From Staphylococcus cornubiensis (GTDB lineage Bacteria; Bacillota; Bacilli; Staphylococcales; Staphylococcaceae): a stretch of 64,000 nucleotides of DNA. Shown here piece after piece: positions 35,136-44,253 of this stretch (its first letter is position 1; every line of letters begins with the position of its first letter). The stretch is from NCBI RefSeq assembly GCF_900183575.1, contig NZ_FXUZ01000002.1:62001-126000 (forward strand). Reading direction: 5' to 3'. Under the pieces are notes generated by a model, which saw nothing but the letters and a program-made list of their open reading frames with translations, did not search any database and was not told the origin of the DNA. The translations under genes and the position numbers were made by a program.

Positions 35136-35170
35136 ATGTCTAGTTTAGCTTATCCTGCTAAGCTAGACAT
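35136..35170 (-). terminator. Terminator of the two small AT-rich genes
   Basis: ATGTCTAGTTTAGC pairs with GCTAAGCTAGACAT (one G-U), 7-base loop; on the minus strand GGTTTTTG follows. Works for the minus-strand pair and overlaps the stop codon of the secreted protein gene. Confidence 0.75.
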
Positions 35171-35438
35171 TTTCAATTATATTTTCCTTTTGATGTCTAT
35201 TCAAATTATTGTTATTCATTTTGATTTTATCTACAATTAAATTTCCCTTGCTGTCTTGATTTAAAAAAGAATCATAAAAATGGGCTTCCTTTCTGTCTTC
35301 TTCAAGTTGTCGCTTTTCTTCTGTTGTAAAGATTTGGGTATTGTCTTTTTTTGAAATTCCATGAGCATTAGCGTGAATACTAAAAATAATTCCAGATACA
35401 CAAAAACAAATCAATATAAACAATAAATATTTTTTCAT
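35163..35438 (-). CDS. Small secreted protein, function unknown
   Basis: 91 residues with a clear signal peptide (MKKYLLFILICFCVSGIIFSI, likely cleavage after ANA at 25), leaving a mature protein of about 66 very hydrophilic residues rich in Lys, Glu, Asn and Asp, without Cys. SD AAGGAG at good spacing. AT-rich. Second gene of a pair with a membrane protein 11 bases upstream; this secreted-plus-membrane layout is seen in bacteriocin/immunity and signalling-peptide loci, but neither protein shows a motif proving that. Confidence 0.65.
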   Translation of the reverse strand: MKKYLLFILICFCVSGIIFSIHANAHGISKKDNTQIFTTEEKRQLEEDRKEAHFYDSFLNQDSKGNLIVDKIKMNNNNLNRHQKENIIENV

Positions 35439-35449
35439 ATGGATACTCC

Positions 35450-35704
35450 TTAAAATAGTAATATTAGCAATATAGGGAATATAATAACTATATTAAAAAT
35501 GTTCATAAATACACTAATCAAAAGTACTTCATTCTTTTTTATTAAATATATAACGAGAGATGTGATTAATATAAAGATGCTAGAAAAGAGAAAATATCTA
35601 CAAATATCTAGGCCTATTTGCTGTAAATGATTAATATTCAAAATAATTAATAATAATAAAGAGATATAGTTTAATGTATTCAGACAATATACTAATAATT
35701 TCAT
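35450..35704 (-). CDS. Small polytopic membrane protein, function unknown
   Basis: 84 residues from the ATG at 35704, which has AGGTG 6 bases before it; a longer form from 35764 (104 residues) is possible but lacks an SD. Three hydrophobic segments (about LNYISLLLLIILNI, YFLFSSIFILITSLVIYLI, VFMNIFNIVIIFPILLILLF) with short polar loops. AT-rich like its partner downstream, probably one transcript. May be an immunity or transport partner of the secreted protein (inference). Confidence 0.6.
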   Translation of the reverse strand: MKLLVYCLNTLNYISLLLLIILNINHLQQIGLDICRYFLFSSIFILITSLVIYLIKKNEVLLISVFMNIFNIVIIFPILLILLF

Positions 35705-36272
35705 TTTTTCACCTGCTTTTTTACTGTTTATATTTTTAAGTATCCTTTTTAAAGAATTGGACAACTAAATCTACATAATCAAAAAGCATAGTTTTGTTGT
35801 TTTAACCACTATTAATACCTTAAATTAATAAATAAATATAAAAATAATAATTATTTATAATAGCGTATTTTAACAAACTACAATTTTAAATTACTATTAC
35901 ATTGTAAAAAAAGCAAGAATTTAATGGATTTTTATAATTAATTTATGTTTATAAGTCTTATTATGATGATTATTGATTTGAAATACTTATTCTCGTCATT
36001 ATAAAGGGCATATACTAGGGTAACTAAAATAAAAAATTGGTTTGAAACTTATATCTTATCCTAAGAGCCCTGTTCAAGACCTGATAACCATGAGCAACGC
36101 TACTGAATAAAGTGGTATTGCTTTTTATTTTGTTCAATAAATGTATCGTCAGCCTCACTTTTAATACAAGTAAAAGCATTTCTATATTTATCAGCAAATT
36201 AACAAAAATTTTAAACAATTGGAAAGCGCTTTATGCTAGGATAAAGTTGTAATCACAATAAGGAGGTTTTAT
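35705..36272. other. AT-rich intergenic region before adsA
   Basis: About 570 bases, very AT-rich. Contains a weak transposase-like remnant on the minus strand (about 36024-36218, see findings) and a cre-like GGAAAGCGCTTTAT at 36221-36234 just before adsA. Nothing else is supported. Confidence 0.5.
36221..36234. promoter_or_regulatory. cre-like site before adsA
   Basis: GGAAAGCGCTTTAT holds the full palindromic core AAAGCGCTTT of the CcpA site with mismatches at both ends. It is 39 bases before the adsA start codon, so CcpA would repress or tune the gene by carbon status. Confidence 0.5.
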
Positions 36273-38612
36273 ATGAAAGGGACAGGGCTCAAAAGTATCA
36301 TGCTGTTGATGATGTTTATCATGGCTATGTTGGTGTTCAATAACGTTTCGAGTTATGCAGAACAAACATCACAACAAGCCACACCGGAAACCAAAGTGGC
36401 AGCAAATGCTGAAACGACTACAACCCAAGCAAGTCAACCGGATACGACATCACAACAACAAGCAACAACAGAAGAAACAGCACAAAAGCCATCAGAAAGT
36501 GAGGCAGCTGTGAAACAGGAAGGGACACTTACTGGAATAGCAGCTACGACTGAAGATGACACAGCACAATCGAATGCACCTATGACTACAGAAAATGTGG
36601 CTCAGACGGAAAACGATGTGCCAATGATGCTAAGATTGTCGACTAAAGAAGCACAACCACTAGGGACATCAACTGCCGGCGCGCGCAAAGAAACGGCTAA
36701 ATCAACACATACGATTTTACATACGAACGATATTCACGGTCGCATGGTAGAAGAAAAAGACCGTGTACTGGGTATGGCGAAGTTGAAGACGTTAAAGGAA
36801 CAACAAAATCCAGATTTACTTGTCGATGCGGGCGATGCATTTCAAGGCTTACCATTATCTAACCAATCTAAAGGGGAAGAAATGGCGAAAGCGATGAATG
36901 CAGTCGGTTATGATGCCATGACAGCAGGAAACCATGAATTCGATTTTGGCTATGATCAATTGAAAAAATTGGAAGGGATGCTCAACTTTCCGATTGTCAG
37001 CTCCAATGTCTACAAAGATGGGAAATTGGCATTTAAGCCTTCAGTCGTGATTCGAAAAAATGGTGTTCGTTATGGTGTTATCGGGGTGACGACACCAGAA
37101 ACACAAACGAAGACAAGTCCAACAGGGATTGTCGGTGTGACGTTTGCGGATCCTTTAACAAGTGTTACGCGTGAAATGGACCGCTTAAATGGACAAGTCG
37201 ATGTGTTTGTTGTGTTATCTCATCTAGGGATTGACCCGACAACTAAAGAACAATGGCGTGGGGACTATTTAACTCGTCAACTCAGTCAAAACAAACAGTA
37301 TCATCATCCGATTTTTGTGATTGATGGGCATTCGCATACAGTGATTGAACACGGACAAAAATTTGATCAAGACGTATTGGCGCAAACAGGTACAGCACTC
37401 GCGAATGTCGGTAAATTGACGTTTGAACAGTCTGGTCATCAGTTTTCGAATGCAGAGGCAAGCTTATTAAATGTCAAAAGTTTAGCAGATTTGCAACCAG
37501 ATGCTGCTGTAAAGGCACAAGTCGACAAAGCGAACGAAGCCTTTCTTAAAGCAACGTCAGAAGTGATTATTCCGAATAACACTATTGATTTCCAAGGTGA
37601 ACGTGACGATGTAAGAACGCATGAAACGAACTTAGGGAATGCGATTGCCGATGCAATGGAAGCGTATGGTCAAAAAGGTTTCAGCCGTCCATCTGATTTT
37701 GCGGTGACCAACAGTGGGGGCATCCGTGCGTCGATTGCGAAAGGTAAAGTGACGTTAAATGATGTGATTACGGTTTTACCATTTGGCAATACGATCGCGC
37801 AAATTTCAGTCAAAGGTAGCGATGTGTGGCAAGCATTTGAACATAGTTTAAGTGCACCAACAATGACAAAAGACGGTCAAACACAATTATCTGCAAATGG
37901 TGGATTGTTACAAGTGTCCAAATCGATTCAAGTTTATTTCGATATGAACAAAGCACCTGGCGAACGGATTAACGCGATTCGAGTGCTAAACAAGCAAACA
38001 GGTCAATTTGAAGATTTAGATATGAGTCGTACATATGCAGTGGCGATGAACGACTTTACAGCATCAGGTGGAGACGGTTTTGACATGTTTGGAGGACCAC
38101 GTGAAGAAGGGATTTCACTGGAACAAGTCTTTGCGAAATATTTGAAAACAGCTGATTTATCACAATATGCGACAACAGAACCACAACGTATCATTAACGG
38201 TAAACCAGCTCAAAACAGTGAAACACCAAAGACAACACCACCGTCATCAAAAGGGGATAACGTGATTCCATTCCCACAATCCAAACCAACAGAAGACGTA
38301 CCGATGACAAAAGTGCCAGCAGCAGATGGACAGTCACAACAAACAGCTATGAACGTAGCGTCTGAACATCGTGGCACTGCCCAATCTATGGCACCAGTCG
38401 TGCGCATGACATCTACTAATGCGACAGGAATGACGGGTCAAGCGAATGTTGCGATGACACAAAATGGTTCAGCATTAGGTCATCATGCGACGAAAAATGA
38501 CGCACAACAGTTACCAAACACTGGTACGACAGAACAAGCACCAATCGTGGGCGGCTTATTCATGTTAGGTGCAGGCTTAGTCATCGTGAGACGTCAAAAA
38601 CACCGTGCATAA
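36273..38612 (+). CDS. adsA: Cell wall-anchored adenosine synthase (5'-nucleotidase)
   Basis: 779 residues. Signal peptide (about 1-30), a Thr/Gln/Glu-rich linker, a metallophosphoesterase domain (about 145-400: TNDIHGR, DAGDAFQG, GNHEFDFGYDQL, VIDGHSHTV), a 5'-nucleotidase C-terminal domain (about 430-630: NSGGIRASIAKGK, FTASGGDGFDMFGG), a low-complexity spacer, and sortase signal LPNTG at 747-751 with membrane helix and RRQKHRA tail. AdsA of S. aureus turns AMP and deoxy-AMP into adenosine species that damp immune cells; the catalytic part here is nearly the same as I recall it. SD AAGGAGG. It stands between sumT and narG, a place it does not occupy in S. aureus. Confidence 0.92.
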   Translation: MKGTGLKSIMLLMMFIMAMLVFNNVSSYAEQTSQQATPETKVAANAETTTTQASQPDTTSQQQATTEETAQKPSESEAAVKQEGTLTGIAATTEDDTAQSNAPMTTENVAQTENDVPMMLRLSTKEAQPLGTSTAGARKETAKSTHTILHTNDIHGRMVEEKDRVLGMAKLKTLKEQQNPDLLVDAGDAFQGLPLSNQSKGEEMAKAMNAVGYDAMTAGNHEFDFGYDQLKKLEGMLNFPIVSSNVYKDGKLAFKPSVVIRKNGVRYGVIGVTTPETQTKTSPTGIVGVTFADPLTSVTREMDRLNGQVDVFVVLSHLGIDPTTKEQWRGDYLTRQLSQNKQYHHPIFVIDGHSHTVIEHGQKFDQDVLAQTGTALANVGKLTFEQSGHQFSNAEASLLNVKSLADLQPDAAVKAQVDKANEAFLKATSEVIIPNNTIDFQGERDDVRTHETNLGNAIADAMEAYGQKGFSRPSDFAVTNSGGIRASIAKGKVTLNDVITVLPFGNTIAQISVKGSDVWQAFEHSLSAPTMTKDGQTQLSANGGLLQVSKSIQVYFDMNKAPGERINAIRVLNKQTGQFEDLDMSRTYAVAMNDFTASGGDGFDMFGGPREEGISLEQVFAKYLKTADLSQYATTEPQRIINGKPAQNSETPKTTPPSSKGDNVIPFPQSKPTEDVPMTKVPAADGQSQQTAMNVASEHRGTAQSMAPVVRMTSTNATGMTGQANVAMTQNGSALGHHATKNDAQQLPNTGTTEQAPIVGGLFMLGAGLVIVRRQKHRA

Positions 38613-38632
38613 AATAAAACGGCACAACATAA

Positions 38633-38674
38633 AACACCAAGCAACGAGGATTTTCCGTTGTTTGGTGTTTTTTT
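38633..38674 (+). terminator. Terminator of adsA
   Basis: AACACCAAGCAACG pairs with CGTTGTTTGGTGTT (one G-U) with a 9-base loop and a T run. Confidence 0.88.
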
Positions 38675-38775
38675 CAATGTCTACTTTTGGCAAGACCTCT
38701 CCATTTTTTCAATTCCAACTTTTAGCATGGACTCTCTCATTTTTCAATGTCTACTTATGGCTAGACTTCTCCTAT
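38671..38775. repeat. Three 35-bp tandem units, each with a small stem
   Basis: Units begin at 38671, 38706 and 38741 with TTTTCAAT and have an exact 35-base period. Each can form a short stem around an ACTTNTNGC loop: GTCT/AGAC in unit 1, TCCA/TGGA in unit 2, GTCTA/TAGAC in unit 3. The arms change together between units. Confidence 0.75.
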
Positions 38776-38930
38776 TTAAAAATAGCATACCAGTTTCCTT
38801 GCATTATGACAATCGTGTAGAAAAATCATTTTTGGAAGGCTTTAAAGCTATCTATAAAAATGTGATGGGTGCTTATAGGTTTTGTAATTTAAAAAACTTA
38901 TACCTCAACTCAAACGCACACAACAAACAC

Positions 38931-38965
38931 TAGGGATTCCCACTGGTGAATTAGGTATTTCCCTA
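38931..38965. promoter_or_regulatory. NreC-type boxes before narG
   Basis: TAGGTATTTCCCTA (38952-38965) matches the TAGGG-N4-CCCTA motif for NreC at 9 of 10 fixed bases; TAGGGATTCCCACT (38931-38944) has a good left half. The centres are 21 bases apart, two helical turns. NreC activation of narG is established in S. carnosus; binding here is inferred. Confidence 0.6.
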
Positions 38966-39035
38966 ATATCTTCAATTTGTGAATAAATGTACAATCAGGG
39001 TGATAGGGCGTGCTATGCGAAAAAGGAGGATATCT

Positions 39036-42000
39036 ATGGCTAAATTTGGAATGCAATTTTTTAAACCGACTGAAAAATTTAATGGCAATTGGTCAGTGTT
39101 AGAACATAAAAGCCGTGAATGGGAAAAGATGTATCGTGAGCGATGGAGTCATGACAAAGTGGTACGTACGACGCATGGCGTTAACTGTACAGGGTCATGC
39201 TCATGGAAAGTATTTGTGAAAAATGGTGTGATTACTTGGGAGAATCAACAAATCGACTATCCGAGTTGTGGGCCGGATATGCCGGAGTTTGAACCGCGTG
39301 GCTGTCCGCGTGGGGCGTCGTTTTCTTGGTATGAATATAGTCCGTTACGTATTAAATATCCTTATGTTAGAGGTAAACTTTGGGATTTATGGACGGCAGC
39401 ATTAGAAGAACATCAAGATCCGATTAAAGCATGGGCATCCATTGTAGAAGATGAAGAAAAAGCGAAAATTTATAAGTCTGCACGTGGTAAAGGGGGGCAT
39501 GTCCGGACGAATTGGAAAGATGTGTCACAACTTATTTCAGCGCAATTGATTTACACCATTAAAAAAGATGGTCCAGACCGTATTGCTGGTTTCACGCCAA
39601 TTCCAGCGATGTCGATGATCAGTTATGCTGCGGGGGCGCGTTTTATTTCGTTACTTGGTGGGGAAATGTTGAGTTTCTATGATTGGTATGCAGATTTGCC
39701 ACCCGCATCGCCACAAATTTGGGGTGAACAAACAGACGTACCGGAATCCAGTGACTGGTACAATTCGTCTTATATTATGATGTGGGGATCGAACGTCCCA
39801 CTGACACGTACGCCAGACGCACACTTTATGACAGAAGTGCGCTATAAAGGGGCAAAAGTCGTGTCTGTTGCACCGGATTATGCTGAAAATGTGAAGTTTG
39901 CGGACAATTGGTTGGCACCAAATCCAGGTACAGACGCAGCGATAGCACAAGCGATGACACACGTCATTTTACAAAAGTTTTATGAAGATGAGCCGTCTGA
40001 AATGTTCATCAACTATGCGAAACAATATTCAGATATGCCATTTATCTTGCGTCTCGACCAAGATGACAATGGTTTTAAAGCAGGTCGTTTCTTACGTTCA
40101 AGTGATTTAGGGCAAACGTCTGAAAATAGTGAATGGAAACCAATGATTATTGACCGTTTAACGGATGCTTTACAAGTGCCAAATGGAACGATGGGACAAC
40201 GTTGGGAAGAAGGCAAGCAGTGGAATTTGAAATTAGAAAATGAAGCGGGCGAAAAGATCGATCCAGCGATGACTGTCATTGACGGTGACTATGAACTTGT
40301 AACGATGCAATTTCCATACTTTGATAATGATGGCAATGGTGTCTTCAAACGTGTCATTCCTGCGCGTCGTGTGACATTACCAACTGGTGAGACAACGTAT
40401 GTAACAACGGTATATGACTTGATGGCGAGCCAATACGGTGTGAAACGTTTCAATCATGAATTAGAAGCTAAAGGTTTTGATGATGCGACGTCATTCTATA
40501 CACCGGCATGGCAAGAAAAAATTACAGGTGTGAAAGCGAACACTGTAACGCAAGTCGCGATGGAATTTGCGCAAAATGCGATTGATACAGGTGGTCGCTC
40601 AATGATTATTATGGGAGCGGGCATCAATCACTGGTTCAACTCAGATACAATCTATCGTTCTATTTTAAACTTAGTCATTTTATGTGGCTGTCAAGGTGTG
40701 AACGGTGGCGGTTGGGCACACTATGTAGGTCAAGAAAAATGTCGACCAATTGAAGGTTGGAGTACGATTGCCTTTGCGAAAGATTGGCAAGGCCCGCCGC
40801 GTTTACAAAACGGAACAAGTTGGTTTTATTTTGCGACAGATCAATGGAAATATGAAGAGTCTGGTGTGGACCGATTAGCGTCTCCATTAGCTGAAAATAT
40901 TAAATTGCAACATCCAGCAGACTACAATGTTTTAGCTGCACGTAATGGTTGGTTGCCATCATATCCACAATTTGACCGCAACAGTTTACTTTGGGGAGAA
41001 GAAGCGCGTGATGCAGGTGAATTTACGAATGAAGCGATTTTAAAACGTGCTGTCGATGATGTGAAATCACGTCGTACACGTTTTGCAGTTGAAAATCCTG
41101 ACTTACGCAAAAACCATCCGAAGTCACTTTTCGTATGGCGTTCGAATTTAATCTCAAGTTCTGCTAAAGGGCAAGAGTATTTCATGAAACATTTACTTGG
41201 TACCAAATCGGCACTCATGGCTGAACCGAATGAAACAGATAAGCCATCTGAAATTGAGTGGGGTGAAGATACAGTCGGTAAACTCGACTTACTCGTGTCT
41301 TTAGATTTCCGTATGACAGCGACACCACTTTATTCGGATATCGTATTACCAGCAGCAACGTGGTATGAAAAACATGATATCTCATCAACGGATATGCATC
41401 CATTCATTCATCCGTTCAACCCAGCGATTGATCCATTATGGGAATCACGCTCAGACTGGGATATTTTCAAAACGTTAAGCCGTACATTCTCAGAGATGGC
41501 ACGTGTCCACTTAACAGGCACATATAAAGACGTAGTGACTGCACCACTTGCGCATGATTCTAAACAAGAAATTTCACTTGCATATGGTGAAGTGAAAGAC
41601 TGGACAAAAGGTGAAGTGGAAGCTGTACCAGGAAAAACAATGCCAGCATTTGCAGTTGTGGATCGTACGTATACAGATGTGTATGACAAGTTCATCTCAG
41701 TCGGCCCATTGCTCGAAAATGGCAAAGTGGGCGCGCACGGTGTCAGTTTCTCTGTTAAAGATCAATATGACGAATTGCGCAGTATGGTCGGTACTTGGGA
41801 AGATGATACGGTGAAAAATAATAAACCGCGCATCGATACAGCACGTAAAGTGGCAGATGTTATTTTGAACGTCTCTTCTGCTACAAACGGCCGTGTATCA
41901 CAAAAATCATATGAAGATTTGGAAGCACAAACGGGTATGCCGTTGAAAGACATTTCTTCTGAACGTGCGTCGGAAAAAATATCATTCTTGAATATTACAT

Positions 42001-42707
42001 CACAACCGCGTGAAGTGATTCCGACAGCAGTGTTCCCAGGTTCGAACAAACAAGGTCGTCGCTATTCACCATTCACAACTAACATTGAGCGTTTAGTGCC
42101 ATTTAGAACGTTAACAGGGCGCCAAAGCTTCTATATCGATCATGAAGTGTTCCAACAATTTGGTGAAGCACTTCCAGTTTACAAACCGACATTACCACCA
42201 ATGGTCTTCGGTACAAAAGATAAGCCGGTGAAAGGTGGCGTAGATGCACTCGTCTTACGTTATTTAACACCACACGGAAAATGGAATATTCACTCGACAT
42301 ATCAAGATAACCAACATATGTTGACGTTATTCCGTGGTGGACCGACAGTGTGGATTTCGAATGAAGACGCAGCAGCACACGATATTCAAGATAATGATTG
42401 GTTAGAAGTGTACAACCGTAATGGTGTCGTGACAGCGCGTGCTGTTGTGTCACATCGTATGCCACGAGGAACAATGTTTATGTATCACGCACAAGATAAA
42501 CATATTGAAACACCTGGATCAGACATTTCCGGAACACGTGGCGGCTCTCATAATGCGCCGACGCGAATTCATTTAAAACCGACACAACTCATGGGCGGTT
42601 ATGCACAAATCAGTTATTCGTTTAATTACTATGGACCGATTGGGAATCAGCGTGATGTCTATGTCGCTGTAAGAAAGATGAAAGAGGTGGATTGGCTTGA
42701 AGATTAA
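39036..42707 (+). CDS. narG: Respiratory nitrate reductase, alpha subunit
   Basis: 1223 residues, the molybdenum catalytic subunit that reduces nitrate to nitrite at the inner face of the membrane. N-terminal FS0 cluster ligands are His47, Cys51, Cys55 (THGVNCTGSCSW) and Cys90 (EPRGCPRG), followed by the molybdopterin oxidoreductase domains and the C-terminal MopB domain (MFMYHAQDKHIETPGSDISG...NAPTRIHLKPTQLMGGYAQISY). The start is ATG 39036, with AAAGGAGG 8 bases before; 19 upstream in-frame codons have no SD. It overlaps narH by 11 bases and heads narGHJI, followed by nreABC. Confidence 0.96.
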   Translation: MAKFGMQFFKPTEKFNGNWSVLEHKSREWEKMYRERWSHDKVVRTTHGVNCTGSCSWKVFVKNGVITWENQQIDYPSCGPDMPEFEPRGCPRGASFSWYEYSPLRIKYPYVRGKLWDLWTAALEEHQDPIKAWASIVEDEEKAKIYKSARGKGGHVRTNWKDVSQLISAQLIYTIKKDGPDRIAGFTPIPAMSMISYAAGARFISLLGGEMLSFYDWYADLPPASPQIWGEQTDVPESSDWYNSSYIMMWGSNVPLTRTPDAHFMTEVRYKGAKVVSVAPDYAENVKFADNWLAPNPGTDAAIAQAMTHVILQKFYEDEPSEMFINYAKQYSDMPFILRLDQDDNGFKAGRFLRSSDLGQTSENSEWKPMIIDRLTDALQVPNGTMGQRWEEGKQWNLKLENEAGEKIDPAMTVIDGDYELVTMQFPYFDNDGNGVFKRVIPARRVTLPTGETTYVTTVYDLMASQYGVKRFNHELEAKGFDDATSFYTPAWQEKITGVKANTVTQVAMEFAQNAIDTGGRSMIIMGAGINHWFNSDTIYRSILNLVILCGCQGVNGGGWAHYVGQEKCRPIEGWSTIAFAKDWQGPPRLQNGTSWFYFATDQWKYEESGVDRLASPLAENIKLQHPADYNVLAARNGWLPSYPQFDRNSLLWGEEARDAGEFTNEAILKRAVDDVKSRRTRFAVENPDLRKNHPKSLFVWRSNLISSSAKGQEYFMKHLLGTKSALMAEPNETDKPSEIEWGEDTVGKLDLLVSLDFRMTATPLYSDIVLPAATWYEKHDISSTDMHPFIHPFNPAIDPLWESRSDWDIFKTLSRTFSEMARVHLTGTYKDVVTAPLAHDSKQEISLAYGEVKDWTKGEVEAVPGKTMPAFAVVDRTYTDVYDKFISVGPLLENGKVGAHGVSFSVKDQYDELRSMVGTWEDDTVKNNKPRIDTARKVADVILNVSSATNGRVSQKSYEDLEAQTGMPLKDISSERASEKISFLNITSQPREVIPTAVFPGSNKQGRRYSPFTTNIERLVPFRTLTGRQSFYIDHEVFQQFGEALPVYKPTLPPMVFGTKDKPVKGGVDALVLRYLTPHGKWNIHSTYQDNQHMLTLFRGGPTVWISNEDAAAHDIQDNDWLEVYNRNGVVTARAVVSHRMPRGTMFMYHAQDKHIETPGSDISGTRGGSHNAPTRIHLKPTQLMGGYAQISYSFNYYGPIGNQRDVYVAVRKMKEVDWLED

Positions 42708-44253
42708 AGCACAAGTCGCAATGGTATTGAATTTAGATAAATGTATCGGCTGTCATACATGTAGTGTGACGTGTAAAAGTACTTGGACCAATCGACCAGG
42801 CGCTGAATATATGTGGTTCAATAACGTCGAAACGAAGCCAGGTATCGGTTATCCAAAACGTTGGGAAGACCAAGAAACATATAAAGGCGGATGGGTGTTA
42901 AATAAAAAAGGGAAGTTAGAACTGAAATCAGGGACACGTTTGAACAAAATTGCGTTAGGTAAAATTTTCTACAACCCTGATATGCCAGTCATTCAAGATT
43001 ATTATGAGCCTTGGACATACAACTATGAACATCTGACAAAAGCGAAACCAAGTCAACATACACCTGTAGCGAAAGCCCATTCAGTGATGACAGGGCAACG
43101 TATGGATTTGGATTGGGGTCCAAACTGGGAAGACGACTTAGCGGGCGGTCATGTTACTGGCCCGCAAGATCCTAACATTCAAAAAATTGAAGAAGAGATT
43201 AAATTCAACTTTGACCAAACATTTATGATGTATTTGCCACGTCTATGTGAACACTGTTTAAATCCAAGCTGTGTGGCCTCATGTCCATCAGGTGCGATGT
43301 ATAAACGTGACGAAGATGGTATCGTTCTCGTAGACCAAGAAGCATGCCGTGGTTGGCGTTACTGTATGACAGGTTGTCCTTACAAAAAGGTATACTTCAA
43401 CTGGAAAACGAATAAAGCGGAAAAATGTACGTTCTGTTTTCCTCGTGTTGAAGCAGGGATTCCGACTGTATGTTCAGAGACGTGTACAGGCCGTATGCGT
43501 TATTTAGGTGTGTTGCTTTATGATGCCGACCGTGTACAAGAAGCGGCATCAGCTGAAAACGAACAAGACTTGTACGAAAAGCAACTCGATTTGTTTTTAA
43601 ATCCTTATGATGAAGCGGTGATTGAACAAGCAGAAAAGGATGGTATTTCTCAAGAGTGGATTGAAGCAGCACAAAATTCACCGATTTATAAATTAGCGAT
43701 TGAGTATAAATTAGCGTTCCCATTACACCCAGAATATCGTACGATGCCAATGGTTTGGTACTGTCCACCATTAAGTCCGATTATGAACTACTTTGAAGGT
43801 CAAAATGCAGGGAACAACCCAGATGCGATATTCCCAGCAATTGAAGAGATGCGCTTACCAATCCAATATTTAGCAGAACTCTTTACAGCTGGAGATACTG
43901 TAGCAGTGAAAGGCTCACTTCAACGTATGGCGATGATGAGAAGTTACATGCGGGCACAAAATACAGGCCGAGAATTTGATATGTCACGTCTTGAACGTGT
44001 CGGTTTAACTGAACGACAAGCAAAAGATATGTATCGTTTACTTGCGATTGCCAAACATGAAGATCGTTTTGTCATTCCGACATCGCATAAAGAGCAATAC
44101 ATGGATACGTACACAGCACAAGGGAGTCAAGGCTATGGCGGTGAACATTTTGGTGCGAACTGTGACGGTTGTGGCGTGCCAGTCGGTACAGGTGGAAAGA
44201 CAGGTCAAGAAATGTACAATGAGCGTTTCTATGGAGGGATTTTCCGTGATTGA
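42697..44253 (+). CDS. narH: Respiratory nitrate reductase, beta subunit
   Basis: 518 residues, the iron-sulfur electron wire between NarI and NarG. Cys clusters: CIGCHTCSVTC near residue 16, CEHCLNPSCVASC, then CRGWRYCMTGCP (the Trp replacing a Cys marks the [3Fe-4S] cluster) and CTFCFPRVEAGIPTVCSETC. The start codon is TTG 42697, placed by AGAGGTGG 8 bases before and by the family N-terminus MKIKAQVAMVLNLDK. Overlaps narG by 11 and narJ by 8 bases. Confidence 0.96.
   Translation: MKIKAQVAMVLNLDKCIGCHTCSVTCKSTWTNRPGAEYMWFNNVETKPGIGYPKRWEDQETYKGGWVLNKKGKLELKSGTRLNKIALGKIFYNPDMPVIQDYYEPWTYNYEHLTKAKPSQHTPVAKAHSVMTGQRMDLDWGPNWEDDLAGGHVTGPQDPNIQKIEEEIKFNFDQTFMMYLPRLCEHCLNPSCVASCPSGAMYKRDEDGIVLVDQEACRGWRYCMTGCPYKKVYFNWKTNKAEKCTFCFPRVEAGIPTVCSETCTGRMRYLGVLLYDADRVQEAASAENEQDLYEKQLDLFLNPYDEAVIEQAEKDGISQEWIEAAQNSPIYKLAIEYKLAFPLHPEYRTMPMVWYCPPLSPIMNYFEGQNAGNNPDAIFPAIEEMRLPIQYLAELFTAGDTVAVKGSLQRMAMMRSYMRAQNTGREFDMSRLERVGLTERQAKDMYRLLAIAKHEDRFVIPTSHKEQYMDTYTAQGSQGYGGEHFGANCDGCGVPVGTGGKTGQEMYNERFYGGIFRD

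Noticed and set aside
38671-38775. Tandem units considered as a mini CRISPR array
   Set aside because: The units abut each other with a 35-base period; there are no spacers, and no cas genes are near.
38605-38933. Two overlapping open frames of 71 and 91 codons after adsA
   Set aside because: They run through the adsA terminator and the three 35-bp repeats, have no SD, and their translations are repeat artefacts rich in Phe and Leu.
39651-42474. Several antisense open frames within narG
   Set aside because: narG is complete and in frame throughout; the antisense frames have no start signals.
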